NCBI RefSeq assembly: GCF_051307055.1
Contig: NZ_CP149994.1
Location: forward strand, 1,736,001-1,800,000
Reading direction: 5' to 3'
Length of the DNA stretch: 64,000 nt
DNA from: Dryocola sp051307055
GTDB taxonomy: Bacteria; Pseudomonadota; Gammaproteobacteria; Enterobacterales; Enterobacteriaceae
Under the pieces are notes generated by a model that was not told the origin of the DNA, did no database searches, and saw nothing but the letters and a program-made list of their open reading frames with translations. Positions 7,658 to 16,572 of this stretch are shown here, piece by piece. Numbering within the stretch: the stretch's first letter is position 1; the number at the start of each line of letters is the position of its first letter. The translations under genes were made by a program, and so were the position numbers.

Positions 7658-8449
7658 ATGAAAAATAGCGCGGAACTGAAGGTGCCAGCACTGAGGGTCA
7701 GAATTCGCTCACTTTCTTATTGCGGAAGAGTAACCCTGCTTGATTCTGTTAATTTTGATCTTATGGATGGCGAATGTCTGGGGGTTATTGGACCTAACGG
7801 GAGCGGCAAAACCTCGCTGCTGCGGGCGCTGAGCCTGGAGCTGCGGGCGGAAGGTGAAATCACCTTATACGGCCGGTCGCTTTTTACACTCAATGCGCAA
7901 CAGCGGGCGAAACAGATCGCGGTGATGGCACAGCATGATGCGCCCGATTTACGGTTGTCCATTGAAGATTACGTCGCGCTTGGGCGTATCCCTTTTGCCA
8001 GGGAGATGACAGAACAGGCGCATCGCAACATTATTAACGGAGCGCTTAGGGATACCGGGCTGCAGTCTTTGCGCAGAAAATCATTGGCCTTTCTGTCCGG
8101 AGGCGAAAAACAGCGAGCGTCGCTGGCACGTACTCTGGCGCAAACGCCGCGCTTGTTATTACTGGATGAACCTACTAATCACCTCGATCTGCCCGCACGA
8201 GAAGAGCTGCTATCGCTGATTAAAAGGCGAGGCATAATGGTGGTGGCCGTGCTACACGAACTCAATACCATTGAGGATTTTGCCCATCGGGTATTAATGC
8301 TTTCCGCTGGCCGACAAATGACTTTCGATACGCCAGAGCAGGCGCTGGGCTCAGAGTTTCTGCGTCCTGTATTTGGATTAAATAGTTTTACCGTCGCACA
8401 TCCGCATAAGCGCGGAAAAAATTTGCGCATTTTTGAAAGCTCACATTAA
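7658..8449 (+). CDS. ABC transporter ATPase, FecE/BtuD type
   Basis: This 263-residue ATPase has Walker A GPNGSGKTSLLRAL, a Q-loop (AVMAQHDAP), the signature FLSGGEKQRASLARTLAQ, Walker B LLLLDEPTNHLD and the H-loop VVAVLHELN. It is of the class that powers import of iron-siderophore complexes, haem or cobalamin. It begins three bases after the carbonic anhydrase stop, and the binding protein and permease follow, so the importer is part of the Zur-controlled operon. In that context the cargo is more likely a zinc chelate or another metal complex than ferric siderophore; this is inference from position. Confidence 0.9.
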   Translation: MKNSAELKVPALRVRIRSLSYCGRVTLLDSVNFDLMDGECLGVIGPNGSGKTSLLRALSLELRAEGEITLYGRSLFTLNAQQRAKQIAVMAQHDAPDLRLSIEDYVALGRIPFAREMTEQAHRNIINGALRDTGLQSLRRKSLAFLSGGEKQRASLARTLAQTPRLLLLDEPTNHLDLPAREELLSLIKRRGIMVVAVLHELNTIEDFAHRVLMLSAGRQMTFDTPEQALGSEFLRPVFGLNSFTVAHPHKRGKNLRIFESSH

Positions 8450-8474
8450 TGTTAATCATCACCGGGATCGACTT

Positions 8475-9431
8475 ATGAAAAAAATCCTTACAGGGATAAT
8501 AGCGCTGTTATTTTCAACGCTGGGCTACGCGGCTGATTTTCCCGTTACAATTAAAAGTTGCGGGAAATCCGTAACGTTCGCTGCGCCACCAGCGCGAGCG
8601 GTGATTAACGATCTGAATATGTCAGAGATGGCCTTTGCGCTAAACTTACAGGACAGAATAGTCGGTCTGACGGGCATCAGCGGCTGGTACAAAATGACAC
8701 CTGAGTTTAAAAAACAGATGGGTGCCATCCCTGAACTTGCGCCTAAATATCCGGCACTGGAAACGTTGCTTGCGGTTAAACCCGATTTCTTTTTCGCCGG
8801 CTGGAATTACGGTATGCGTGTCGGGGGCGATGTTACTCCGCAAACTCTCAGCAAGTACGGGATAAACACGTTTGTTTTAAGTGAAAGCTGCGTGATTGCA
8901 GGAGCGCAAAAAAATAAAGCGACAATGGAACTGCTTTATAACGATATGCTCACCCTCGGAAAAATTTTTGGAAAAGCCAGTTTAGCGCAAAACCTGGTTG
9001 ATGCCTGGAAAGCGAGGCTGAAAAAGCTGCCTGCGCCTGCGGCTAACGGTAAGCCCCTGAAAGTTTTTGTTTATGATTCCGGGGAAGATAAACCTTTTAC
9101 CAGCGGTAAATACGCCATGCCGACGGCAATCATCGAAGCGGCCGGTGGCACAAACACGATGGAAGGGCTGGATACCAGTTGGGGAACCACTTCCTGGGAA
9201 AGTGTGGCGGCGACTGAACCTGATTTTATTATCCTGCTTGATTATCAGACCGGCAGCGGCGCTGACGCGCTGCGTCATTTTCTGGAAAATCATCCGTTGA
9301 TGAAAATGACGCCAGCCGTTAAACATCAACGTTACCTTAAACTACAGTATGCGGAACTGACGCCAGGGCCGGCAAATATTGCCGCCGTCGAGAAACTGGC
9401 CCATGCCTTATATCCGCAGGCGAAGCGGTGA
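8475..9431 (+). CDS. Periplasmic binding protein of FepB/BtuF type
   Basis: MKKILTGIIALLFSTLGYAA is a clear signal peptide with cleavage after GYA. The mature part has the two-lobe cluster-A fold of siderophore and vitamin B12 binding proteins: an N-lobe with PARAVINDLNMSEMAFALN, then VKPDFFFAG, a linking helix and a C-lobe with FVYDSGEDKPFTSG and ATEPDFIILLDY. The ligand cannot be read from sequence. The start at 8475 gives the proper signal peptide; an upstream ATG at 8433 overlaps the ATPase end. The next gene overlaps its stop by TGATG. Confidence 0.87.
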   Translation: MKKILTGIIALLFSTLGYAADFPVTIKSCGKSVTFAAPPARAVINDLNMSEMAFALNLQDRIVGLTGISGWYKMTPEFKKQMGAIPELAPKYPALETLLAVKPDFFFAGWNYGMRVGGDVTPQTLSKYGINTFVLSESCVIAGAQKNKATMELLYNDMLTLGKIFGKASLAQNLVDAWKARLKKLPAPAANGKPLKVFVYDSGEDKPFTSGKYAMPTAIIEAAGGTNTMEGLDTSWGTTSWESVAATEPDFIILLDYQTGSGADALRHFLENHPLMKMTPAVKHQRYLKLQYAELTPGPANIAAVEKLAHALYPQAKR

Positions 9432-10429
9432 TGTCAGTATCCGTAAAGTATTACTGGTCGACAGGAATATTTGTGATCGTGCTCGTTATGCTTTCATTTA
9501 TAAGCCTGACGAAAGGAGCAATTACATTATCTGTTCAGCAGATTTGGGATGCGCTGATGCCTAACCCGGCCCGGGTTTCAGATATGACCAGAACCATTAT
9601 TTTAGAGATCAGATTGCCAAGAATGCTGCTCTCCCTTCTCACAGGGGCAGGGCTGGCGATTGTCGGTGCGTTGCTGCAAACCACGACCCGCAATGAACTC
9701 GCGGACCCCTTTCTATTTGGTTTGTCATCCGGAGCCTCTGCCGGTGCCGTGCTGGTGATCACCCGCTTTGGGGATCTGCTGGGGACATTGACTTTGCCGG
9801 TTGCTGCCTTTTCGGGCGGGATTATTTCCGCCCTTGCAGTGATATTACTTTTCCAGTTTAAAAAAGGGCGCAGCGCTGAAGAGTTGATTATTTGTGGGCT
9901 GGCGATTTCATTTCTGTTCGGTGCGATTACCAGCTATCTGATTTTTTCTGGCGATCGGCGCGCGGCAAGCTCAGTCGTATTCTGGACATTGGGCGGTCTT
10001 GGTCTGGCCCGCTGGGATAATCTCCTTTTTGCGCTGCTTAGTCTTTTGATGTTAACCGCTTTTATTATTTGGCGCTGGCGATCGCTTGATGGGTTACTGG
10101 CGGGAGATCGCACCGCGTTGTCCCTTGGCATTCACGTAAACCGGCTGCGAATAGAAACCTTCTTCTGCTGTGCCTTTGCTACCTCGCTGCTTGTAGCATT
10201 GACCGGGGTAATAGGCTTTGTGGGACTGATGGTGCCTAATGTATGCCGGCGCCTGGCGGGCGTCAGGCATGCCCGGTTATTGCCTCTTTGTGCCATTGTC
10301 GGCGCGGTTTTACTGTGTGGTGGCGATATCCTGAGCCGCACTCTTCTTGCCCCCCAGGAATTACCCGTGGGCATTATTACGGCTGGCGTAGGCGGCTTTT
10401 TTATCATCGCGCTTATCATTAAAACCTGA
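9431..10429 (+). CDS. ABC transporter permease, FecCD/BtuC family
   Basis: This 332-residue inner membrane protein of about ten helices has family marks: LRLPR-like RLPRMLLSLLTGAGLAIVGA near 55-75, NELADPFLFGLSSGASAGA and GVIGFVGLMVPNVCRRLAG, the segment that docks the ATPase. There is one permease gene, so the channel is a homodimer as in BtuC. ATG at 9431 overlaps the binding protein's stop. A GTG three bases earlier is possible. Together with the two preceding genes it forms a complete importer. Confidence 0.9.
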   Translation: MSVSVKYYWSTGIFVIVLVMLSFISLTKGAITLSVQQIWDALMPNPARVSDMTRTIILEIRLPRMLLSLLTGAGLAIVGALLQTTTRNELADPFLFGLSSGASAGAVLVITRFGDLLGTLTLPVAAFSGGIISALAVILLFQFKKGRSAEELIICGLAISFLFGAITSYLIFSGDRRAASSVVFWTLGGLGLARWDNLLFALLSLLMLTAFIIWRWRSLDGLLAGDRTALSLGIHVNRLRIETFFCCAFATSLLVALTGVIGFVGLMVPNVCRRLAGVRHARLLPLCAIVGAVLLCGGDILSRTLLAPQELPVGIITAGVGGFFIIALIIKT

Positions 10430-10470
10430 AAGACGCATATCTTTTACTGTCTGATAAAAGCAGAGGCAAC

Positions 10471-11295
10471 ATGTCCCAACGTGACAACTTTCCGTATACC
10501 TGGCCGGTGAGCACGGATAATACACAAAGCAACGATATCGCTTTTTTTGAAAAAGCATTCAGAGAGCAGTCCAGACGGTGGGGGCTTTACGAAATTGTGC
10601 TGGGTCATGTCGACGAAGGCAATATCTCGTTGTATCAGTCTGCCAATCAGGAGTCCGGCGCGCCCCGCGTTTTAATCGCTGCGGGCTTTCACGGGGAAGA
10701 AACCGCCGGTTGCTGGGGGATGCTGGATTTTCTGCGTCAGGGCTCCCCTGAGTTATTTGATAATATAGCCGTGAGCTTTCTTCCGCTTGTTAATATGAGC
10801 GGCCTTACTGCAGGATGCCGTTTAAATAAACTGGGGCAAAATCCCAATCGTGGTTACACCGCCGGGGCCGAAGTGGCGCCTTCAGTGGAGGGAGCCATGC
10901 TTCTTGAATATGGACAGCTATTAAAAAAAGCAGGCAGCCATGGCGTGCTCTGTTGCCATGAAGATATTCTGCGCCATCAGGCCTATCTTTATACTCTTGA
11001 ACGAACAGTCCGGCCGGGCCGTTTCAGTACCGCATTGCGTGATGAAATTGAGCGTTTTTTCCCCGTTATGGAGACAGAACGTGTTGATGGTTGTGAATGT
11101 GAAAATGGGATCATTTTTAACCATTTAGATTCATCTTTCGAGTGCTGGTTATTTTCTTCCGGAGCAGAGGTCGCGGCCTGTACTGAAACGCCAGGCTTGC
11201 AGCCTTTTGCTGAGCGCGTAGAGGCGAATCGTTTTCTTATGGGGGCTTTTATCGCATCCGTGCTGGAGCGTAACAGTATTGGGGCGGGTATGTGA
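10471..11295 (+). CDS. M14/AstE-like metallohydrolase
   Basis: This 274-residue cytoplasmic protein (no signal peptide) has the succinylglutamate desuccinylase / M14 carboxypeptidase fold marks. H74 and E77 lie in GFHGEETAG, the usual HxxE zinc pair, NPNRGY near 124-129 corresponds to the substrate-binding NxNR, and H163 (CCHED) is the third ligand. Family members cleave amide bonds of peptides or N-acyl amino acids. It is the last gene of the Zur operon, 42 bases after the permease, so an attractive role is processing of an imported metal-chelating peptide-like compound. That role is inference. It is odd that a zinc-type enzyme is induced by zinc lack. Confidence 0.72.
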   Translation: MSQRDNFPYTWPVSTDNTQSNDIAFFEKAFREQSRRWGLYEIVLGHVDEGNISLYQSANQESGAPRVLIAAGFHGEETAGCWGMLDFLRQGSPELFDNIAVSFLPLVNMSGLTAGCRLNKLGQNPNRGYTAGAEVAPSVEGAMLLEYGQLLKKAGSHGVLCCHEDILRHQAYLYTLERTVRPGRFSTALRDEIERFFPVMETERVDGCECENGIIFNHLDSSFECWLFSSGAEVAACTETPGLQPFAERVEANRFLMGAFIASVLERNSIGAGM

Positions 11296-11380
11296 TGTCA
11301 GGCTATATCTGACCGTTACAGCCCGCGCACGCATTGGTTACAGTCAGCCAGAACGCCTGCCGAAGAAGAACATCACTATA

Positions 11381-11424
11381 GAATGATAACATTTCTCTGT
11401 GATGGTGTTATGTTATTTCATAAC
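11381..11424 (+). promoter_or_regulatory. Candidate degenerate Zur sites
   Basis: GTGTTATGTTATTTCATAAC at 11405-11424 keeps the left half of the Zur core but has mismatches in the right half. GAATGATAACATTT at 11381 reads in reverse as AAATGTTATCATTC, also Zur-like. Both lie 96-139 bases before the small secreted-protein gene and may give it its own zinc control. Confidence 0.5.
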
Positions 11425-11519
11425 TCTCAGGCGTATGATTTATACATCGAAGCGGGGTTGCCCGTCAGGCGTTGTTCCTCATCCTGTCGTTTTGCGAGAT
11501 GATTTGACAAGAGGTTTAT

Positions 11520-11762
11520 ATGAAAATCAGCAAGATAATTGTTCTGTCTCTAACCATGGCCTCGACACAAGCGCTGGCGTTTCAGGCAAAAGATACGGCT
11601 GGCTCCGGCGTTGCTAATCAGCAGCTGAGAACGGCGGAAGATGACCTTATCAGCAGCTTTTACAGCCAGCACGGGTTAACCCCCCTGGGAACATGTGCTG
11701 CCGTGCCGGTAGCAGGCTGTAATTGTCCATTCTGTTCAATGCTGCGCAGCCAAAAAGTCTGA
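11520..11762 (+). CDS. Small secreted cysteine-rich protein, unknown
   Basis: This 80-residue protein has a signal peptide (MKISKIIVLSLTMASTQALA, cleavage after A20), leaving about 60 residues with four cysteines at 59, 67, 69 and 72 in the arrangement C-x7-C-x-C-x2-C (GCNCPFC). The mature N-terminal half is polar. GAGG lies just before the start. It stands at the end of the rightward zinc arm behind Zur-like sites, so a periplasmic metal-binding or redox role is plausible, but no family is recognised. The cysteines could also form disulfides or a CPFC thiol-disulfide site. Confidence 0.65.
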   Translation: MKISKIIVLSLTMASTQALAFQAKDTAGSGVANQQLRTAEDDLISSFYSQHGLTPLGTCAAVPVAGCNCPFCSMLRSQKV

Positions 11763-11800
11763 GCGTATGCTTATAAATTGATATGTGGCCGGCAGAAAAG

Positions 11801-11836
11801 ACTGATGCGTTTATCGCTCAGAATAATCGCATCAGT
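11801..11836. terminator. Stem-loop between convergent genes
   Basis: ACTGATGCG and CGCATCAGT pair around an 18-base loop between the ends of the small secreted-protein gene and the KdgM-like gene. There is no strong T-run, so termination is only likely. Confidence 0.45.
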
Positions 11837-11858
11837 ATCAGCTCCTTACTTGCGGTGC

Positions 11859-12575
11859 TTAAAAGTTATAGGTGACACCAACGCGATAACGTGTCTGACG
11901 CTCGTCGGTGTATTTGCTGCCTGCTACGTTACCAACTGCAAAATAAGGCTTCCAGTTTTTATCAACGGAATAGGCCAGTTTCAGATCGTGTGACCACTGG
12001 TAGCTCTTGTTATCAGCGACGGGGCGGTAATAAGCAGAGTTGCTTTTATGATACTCCAGCTCATAGTCAAGTCCCCACTTTTCCAGAAAACGATAGCCCA
12101 GCACCGATGTAATAGTTACGCCATGCTCAGTGGTTTCTTTTTCTGTGTAAATATTTGAGCTGTAACGTTTATGGAAAGGGCGGTAGCGTAATGTCCAGTT
12201 AACGTTATTTGTAAGGTTTATGATGCTTTTAATATACGGACGGTAGTTGGTGTAACCGCTATCTGAGACTAAATTAAGGCCACCTTCCAGGGAGAATGTT
12301 TTATTAAAACCATAGAGATAACTCGGCGTGACTTCAAATCCGTCGCTGGTATTTTCATGATAAATTTTACCGGTATTAGCCTCGCTGTCGCCTGTTTTCC
12401 ATTTTACCTCAGAAGACAAGCCGAAACCGTTATTGAAACGATGCGCAATTAATAGTCTGTCTTTATGACTGTTTTCAGCGCGGTCCTGCATTTCATGACG
12501 ATAATCTATGCTAAACGCCAGCGCATTCGAGCTTAAAAATGAAGTCAGAACAAGCGCAACAACCTTAATGTCCAT
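11859..12575 (-). CDS. KdgM/NanC-family outer membrane channel
   Basis: This 238-residue protein has a signal peptide ending SSNALA and then an all-beta protein with alternating aromatic strands and a terminal phenylalanine (YRVGVTYNF), as in 12-stranded KdgM porins. KdgM passes oligogalacturonides and NanC passes sialic acid across the outer membrane. The RPFHKRY and YRHEMQDR segments match family basic-residue patterns. It lies on the same strand 107 bases after aztD with no obvious terminator between, so it may be the last gene of the Zur-controlled azt transcript. Alternatively it serves the uronide genes that start at 17003. Confidence 0.85.
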   Translation of the reverse strand: MDIKVVALVLTSFLSSNALAFSIDYRHEMQDRAENSHKDRLLIAHRFNNGFGLSSEVKWKTGDSEANTGKIYHENTSDGFEVTPSYLYGFNKTFSLEGGLNLVSDSGYTNYRPYIKSIINLTNNVNWTLRYRPFHKRYSSNIYTEKETTEHGVTITSVLGYRFLEKWGLDYELEYHKSNSAYYRPVADNKSYQWSHDLKLAYSVDKNWKPYFAVGNVAGSKYTDERQTRYRVGVTYNF

Positions 12576-12681
12576 TTATATCTTCCCAAAGGATAATTTA
12601 AAGAAAAACAATGAATAAAGTTTGGGCTGCAGATCTGTAATAAGCAGAGCTGCAGCGCGGGTTTTTTAATTTCCAGGCTAA

Positions 12682-13923
12682 TTAATGCGCTTTCTCATCA
12701 TGGTGATGAGCATGGTGTTCGCCGTGCACTTTTCCTGAGCCGCCTACAGCGACAATATTAAAGGGCTGCCCTTCAACGCTAATGTCGCTCGTCTTTTTAA
12801 AAGAAACCGCATCTAATACAATAATTTTGCTTTTCAGCGGATCGGTGACAAAGATTTTATCGTCAGCAACTGCAATGCGAGGACGCGGATCGTTCCAGTG
12901 ACCATCCATTGAATAAGGCTCGGTCACGCGTACAGACCGTGTGATCTCTCCTTTTAGCACATCGATTTGATTGAGCTTGCCGTCTTCTGTAAACACATAA
13001 GCGAACTTAGAACGAACCGGGTCAACGGCAAAATGAACGCGACGGGTAGGAAGCTGGATCAGGCGGAAGCTATCGGGCTCAGTGGGATCGACCAGGATAA
13101 TGCGATCCGGTCCGTAATTACCGATGAAATATTGCATTCCCTTACCGCCAATCAGGGTCGAGGTGCTGCCCTCGGGTAAGGATTTTGCGTACGGAAGATG
13201 TCTGATTACCGGCGTATCACCTTTTTGCGAAATGAGCAGCAGCCCGGTCTCACAGGAGAGCGCAAAGGTATCTCCCGAACCGGCGGAGCCATGCAGGCCA
13301 GGACATAATGCATCTTCGCCAACTTTTTTACCTTCAAGGTCCACGACGCGAGCGCCAGTCGGACGTTTTGAGGCATCGTCAGGGTTAGGTATGGATATGA
13401 CTACATAGTTGTCATAAGGGACCGCAACACCGTGATGCGGCGCAATCACATTGACCCTGGTAATCTCTTTTTTACCTTCCAGTACGGCTCTTTCACTCAA
13501 AATTTGCGTGCTGTCTTCACCGTCAAACCACTGGGCAATCTTTCCCTGGCGTTCAACAAAGTGGCCGGGTTTCTTGCCCGTTAATTCAGGCTTCAACAAT
13601 CCTGGATCCTCAACGTCGATATCCGCATGATCGCCATGGTCATGAAAAGCGATGCCGGACGCTATCGTAGATACCACGCCGGCACTTCCCTGAATGGCAA
13701 AGACGGTGGCGCCGCTTTCGCTGCGATATAAATTTGCAGGTCCTTTCACATTAAAGGTGGCAATTTTATCCCCATCCAGCGCATCAATAACATTCACGAC
13801 AGGTTTATCATGATCGGCAACGAATAAGCGCCATGCGGTGACGTCTTCATCTGCATGTGCGGACGTTCCGGCAAGACCAAAAAGCAGCGTCGGGATGGCA
13901 GCAGACAATAAAAGTTTCTTCAT
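12682..13923 (-). CDS. aztD: Periplasmic zinc metallochaperone AztD
   Basis: This 413-residue protein has a signal peptide (cleavage after SAHA), then a beta-propeller-like fold with repeated strands such as RLFVADHDKPVVNVIDAL. In Paracoccus denitrificans AztD binds zinc in the periplasm and hands it to AztC. Two histidine-rich stretches are visible: HDHGDHADIDVED near residue 100 and the C-terminal tail HGEHHAHHHDEKAH. The start at 13923 has GGAG seven bases upstream. A longer frame to 14001 would overlap aztC. It follows aztC by 37 bases. Confidence 0.9.
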   Translation of the reverse strand: MKKLLLSAAIPTLLFGLAGTSAHADEDVTAWRLFVADHDKPVVNVIDALDGDKIATFNVKGPANLYRSESGATVFAIQGSAGVVSTIASGIAFHDHGDHADIDVEDPGLLKPELTGKKPGHFVERQGKIAQWFDGEDSTQILSERAVLEGKKEITRVNVIAPHHGVAVPYDNYVVISIPNPDDASKRPTGARVVDLEGKKVGEDALCPGLHGSAGSGDTFALSCETGLLLISQKGDTPVIRHLPYAKSLPEGSTSTLIGGKGMQYFIGNYGPDRIILVDPTEPDSFRLIQLPTRRVHFAVDPVRSKFAYVFTEDGKLNQIDVLKGEITRSVRVTEPYSMDGHWNDPRPRIAVADDKIFVTDPLKSKIIVLDAVSFKKTSDISVEGQPFNIVAVGGSGKVHGEHHAHHHDEKAH

Positions 13924-13960
13924 GGTTATCTCCATATTTATACCCTTCGATGGGTAGATG

Positions 13961-14926
13961 TTAAGGGTGCATTTGACTGCTGTTGCCAGCCGCAGCAGCA
14001 ATTGTGTTTACGTTATGTTCCATCATCTTCAGATAGGTGGAGGCGGGCCCTGCAGGCTCGGATAAAGCATCTGAATAAAGTACGCCGGCAACGCGAAGCC
14101 CGGCTTCTGAGGCTATTTGCTCAACCAGGCGTGGACTGGAAATATTTTCAGAAAATACTGCGGAAGCTCTGCTTTGCTTTATTTCTTTCAGAATGCCGGC
14201 GACGTCCGCCGCTGAAGCTTCTGATTCTGTGGAGACGCCCTGAGGAGAAAGGAAATGAATACCGTAAGCTTTCTCAAAATACCTGAATGCATTATGGCTG
14301 ACGACAACAGTACGTTTTTCTTGTGGTATGCCGTTAACAGTACTAATGAGTTTCTTTTCCAGCATGGTGAGTTCATCATTATAGGCGCGGGCGTTATTCT
14401 GGTAGAATTCACAGCTGTCCTTATCCGCCGTGCAAAATGCCGCCGCAATATTTTTCACATAAATTCTGGCGTTGGCTACTGACTGCCAGGCATGCGGATC
14501 GAAGGGGGCAGCATGGAATACGGCTTTACCGTCATAAAAATGATAATGTCCTCCTGCCGGGTCGCGAATAATATCCGCTCCCTTAGTCGTTTCAATAACC
14601 GGCGCAGTAGTTTCACTTGCCTCAATTAACCTCGAGATGAAGCCCTCAAGTTGCAAACCGTTCACCAGGATGACGTCTGCTTTCGACATGGCGATGGCAT
14701 CAGCAGGGGAAGGCTCATAGACGTGAGCATCGCCGTTGGGGCCGACAATAATACGCTGCTCAATGCGATCCTGGCCGATATTATTCGCGATATCGCCAAT
14801 AATAGAAAAGCTGCTAATAACCTTGAGTTTGGCATTCACCTGACAGGTGGCGAACAGAGATAATAGTGAAGCCATCAATATACATAACGTTGTAAAACCT
14901 CTCTTTTCATTAGACGCGTTCTCCAT
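13961..14926 (-). CDS. aztC: Zinc ABC transporter substrate-binding protein AztC
   Basis: This 321-residue cluster A-I metal-binding protein has an N-terminal signal segment (ILMASLLSLFATCQVNA). Zinc ligands of the family are visible as the histidine in DAHVYEPSPADA, the one in PFDPHAWQS, the one in VVVSHNAFRYFEKAYGI, and an Asp in LYSDALSEP. A histidine-containing loop (GGHYHFYDGKAVFHAA) lies between the first two ligands and is shorter than in ZnuA, as expected for AztC. It delivers zinc to AztB and is preceded by aztB by 18 bases. Confidence 0.9.
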   Translation of the reverse strand: MENASNEKRGFTTLCILMASLLSLFATCQVNAKLKVISSFSIIGDIANNIGQDRIEQRIIVGPNGDAHVYEPSPADAIAMSKADVILVNGLQLEGFISRLIEASETTAPVIETTKGADIIRDPAGGHYHFYDGKAVFHAAPFDPHAWQSVANARIYVKNIAAAFCTADKDSCEFYQNNARAYNDELTMLEKKLISTVNGIPQEKRTVVVSHNAFRYFEKAYGIHFLSPQGVSTESEASAADVAGILKEIKQSRASAVFSENISSPRLVEQIASEAGLRVAGVLYSDALSEPAGPASTYLKMMEHNVNTIAAAAGNSSQMHP

Positions 14927-14944
14927 AGCTTTTTCGGAATAAAA

Positions 14945-15811
14945 TTAATGTGAAATAAATTTTTTCAGATAGGTATTCTTCAACATAACGGCTGTCGCTG
15001 AGGCAAGGTAAAACATCCCGGCGGATAATATAATTGCGGGACCTGAAGGAAGCGAAAAGTGGAATGAGAATAACAAACCACTTATACAGGCAAGCATGCC
15101 TGATAAGATGGAAAGGATACACATGGCTGCGACGCTTTTTGTCCAGAAACGGGACGTGACCGCGGGCAATATCATTACGCCTACTGACAATAGTGTTCCC
15201 AGCGCCTGAAAACCTGCTACAAGGTTTAAGACCGTTAACGATAAGAAAATAAAATGCACCGGCGATCCCAGCCGTGAAACGGAACGCAGAAATAACGGGT
15301 CAAGACATTCGGCGATTAAGGCGCGCCAGAAGAGTAAAATTGTCAGCAGCGTAAGCATGGCGACAGAGGCAATCAACGTCAGCGCATCGTGATTAAGTGC
15401 GAGAACCGTACCAAAAAGGACATGCATCAGGTCTATGCTTGAGCCTCGCAACGAGACAATAAGTACGCCGAGCGCCAGTGATATCAGATAAAAAGCCGCC
15501 ATTGAGGCATCTTCTTTTTGTATCGTTAAACGGGAAACCGCGCCGGCAAAAACGGCTACCACCAGACCTGCGATCAGGCCCCCAATAGTCATGGGGAGTA
15601 TGTCCAGCCCATACAGAAGAAAACCAAATGCCGCTCCCGGTAAAATCGCATGCGACATCGCGTCGCCAACCAGACTCATGCGACGCAACGTTAAAAACAC
15701 GCCAACCGGACAGGCGCTTAAGCAAAGAAGCGTTGAGCCATAAAGCGCCCGGCGCATAAAACCGAACCCGATAAAAGGATCCAGAAACCATTCATGAAAC
15801 CAGCTCATCAT
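14945..15811 (-). CDS. aztB: Zinc ABC transporter permease AztB
   Basis: This 288-residue inner membrane protein has about eight hydrophobic helices of the ZnuB/MntB family. The conserved coupling region reads LRRMSLVGDAMSHAILPGAA, and a second family mark is VGVMILPAVTSRFWTKSV. Its start overlaps the aztA stop by four bases (ATGA), giving translational coupling. It forms the membrane channel of the AztABC importer. Confidence 0.92.
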   Translation of the reverse strand: MMSWFHEWFLDPFIGFGFMRRALYGSTLLCLSACPVGVFLTLRRMSLVGDAMSHAILPGAAFGFLLYGLDILPMTIGGLIAGLVVAVFAGAVSRLTIQKEDASMAAFYLISLALGVLIVSLRGSSIDLMHVLFGTVLALNHDALTLIASVAMLTLLTILLFWRALIAECLDPLFLRSVSRLGSPVHFIFLSLTVLNLVAGFQALGTLLSVGVMILPAVTSRFWTKSVAAMCILSILSGMLACISGLLFSFHFSLPSGPAIILSAGMFYLASATAVMLKNTYLKKFISH

Positions 15812-16542
15812 TGTTCTGTCCCTTTTTGCATCGACAGAACAGCCGCTGTATCCATAGCCCGATTTAGCATAAGTGCATTATGGTTTAAGACAGCCTGCGT
15901 TTTTCCCCACGCCACCAGCTCACCATTAATAAAAATGGTGTCCGGAAAATAGTCACGCACCAGGCTGATATCATGGATCGCCACTAAGACAGTACGATTT
16001 TGAGCATGCCAGCTTTTAATCAGATCCAGCAAAACATGAATGGTGGTTCCGTCAACGGCATTAAATGGCTCATCAAGAAGAATGATATCTGCGTCCTGGA
16101 GGATAACCCGGGCGAAGAGGGCGCGCTGCAGTTGTCCACCCGATAATGCGCTGAGCGACCTGTTTTCAAACCCCGATATCCCTACAGCGTCCAGCGCGTC
16201 AGCGAGACGTTTACGATCTTCTGCCCGATGGCGCTGAAGCAACCCTCGTTGCGGCCACAAACCAAGCGCGACTAAATCTTTAACGCTGGCGGGGAAAGTG
16301 CGATCCAGCTCTGATATCTGTGGCAGGTAAGCCAGGCGCGCTTCAGGCGCTACGGAGCATGAGCCGCTCATGGGACGTAAAATTCCCGCTATGCCCTTCA
16401 GCAACGTGGACTTACCCGAACCGTTTGGGCCAATCAGCGCAGTAAGAGAACCTCTCTGTACTGTCCCGTTAATATTTTGTATCGCAGGAGCGCCCTCATA
16501 ACCCAGCGTCAGATTTGTAAACAGCGCAGAGACGTCGTACAT
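15808..16542 (-). CDS. aztA: Zinc ABC transporter ATPase AztA
   Basis: This 244-residue ATPase has Walker A GPNGSGKSTLLKGIAG, signature LSGGQLQRALFARVILQ, Walker B IILLDEPFNAVD and H-loop VLVAIHD. It is the first gene of the leftward arm, starting 30 bases from Zur box 4, followed without gaps by aztB, aztC and aztD. The two arms of the island thus bring two separate ABC importers under zinc control. Confidence 0.92.
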   Translation of the reverse strand: MYDVSALFTNLTLGYEGAPAIQNINGTVQRGSLTALIGPNGSGKSTLLKGIAGILRPMSGSCSVAPEARLAYLPQISELDRTFPASVKDLVALGLWPQRGLLQRHRAEDRKRLADALDAVGISGFENRSLSALSGGQLQRALFARVILQDADIILLDEPFNAVDGTTIHVLLDLIKSWHAQNRTVLVAIHDISLVRDYFPDTIFINGELVAWGKTQAVLNHNALMLNRAMDTAAVLSMQKGTEQ

Positions 16543-16572
16543 GACAATAATTCCACATAAATATTTACTTTA

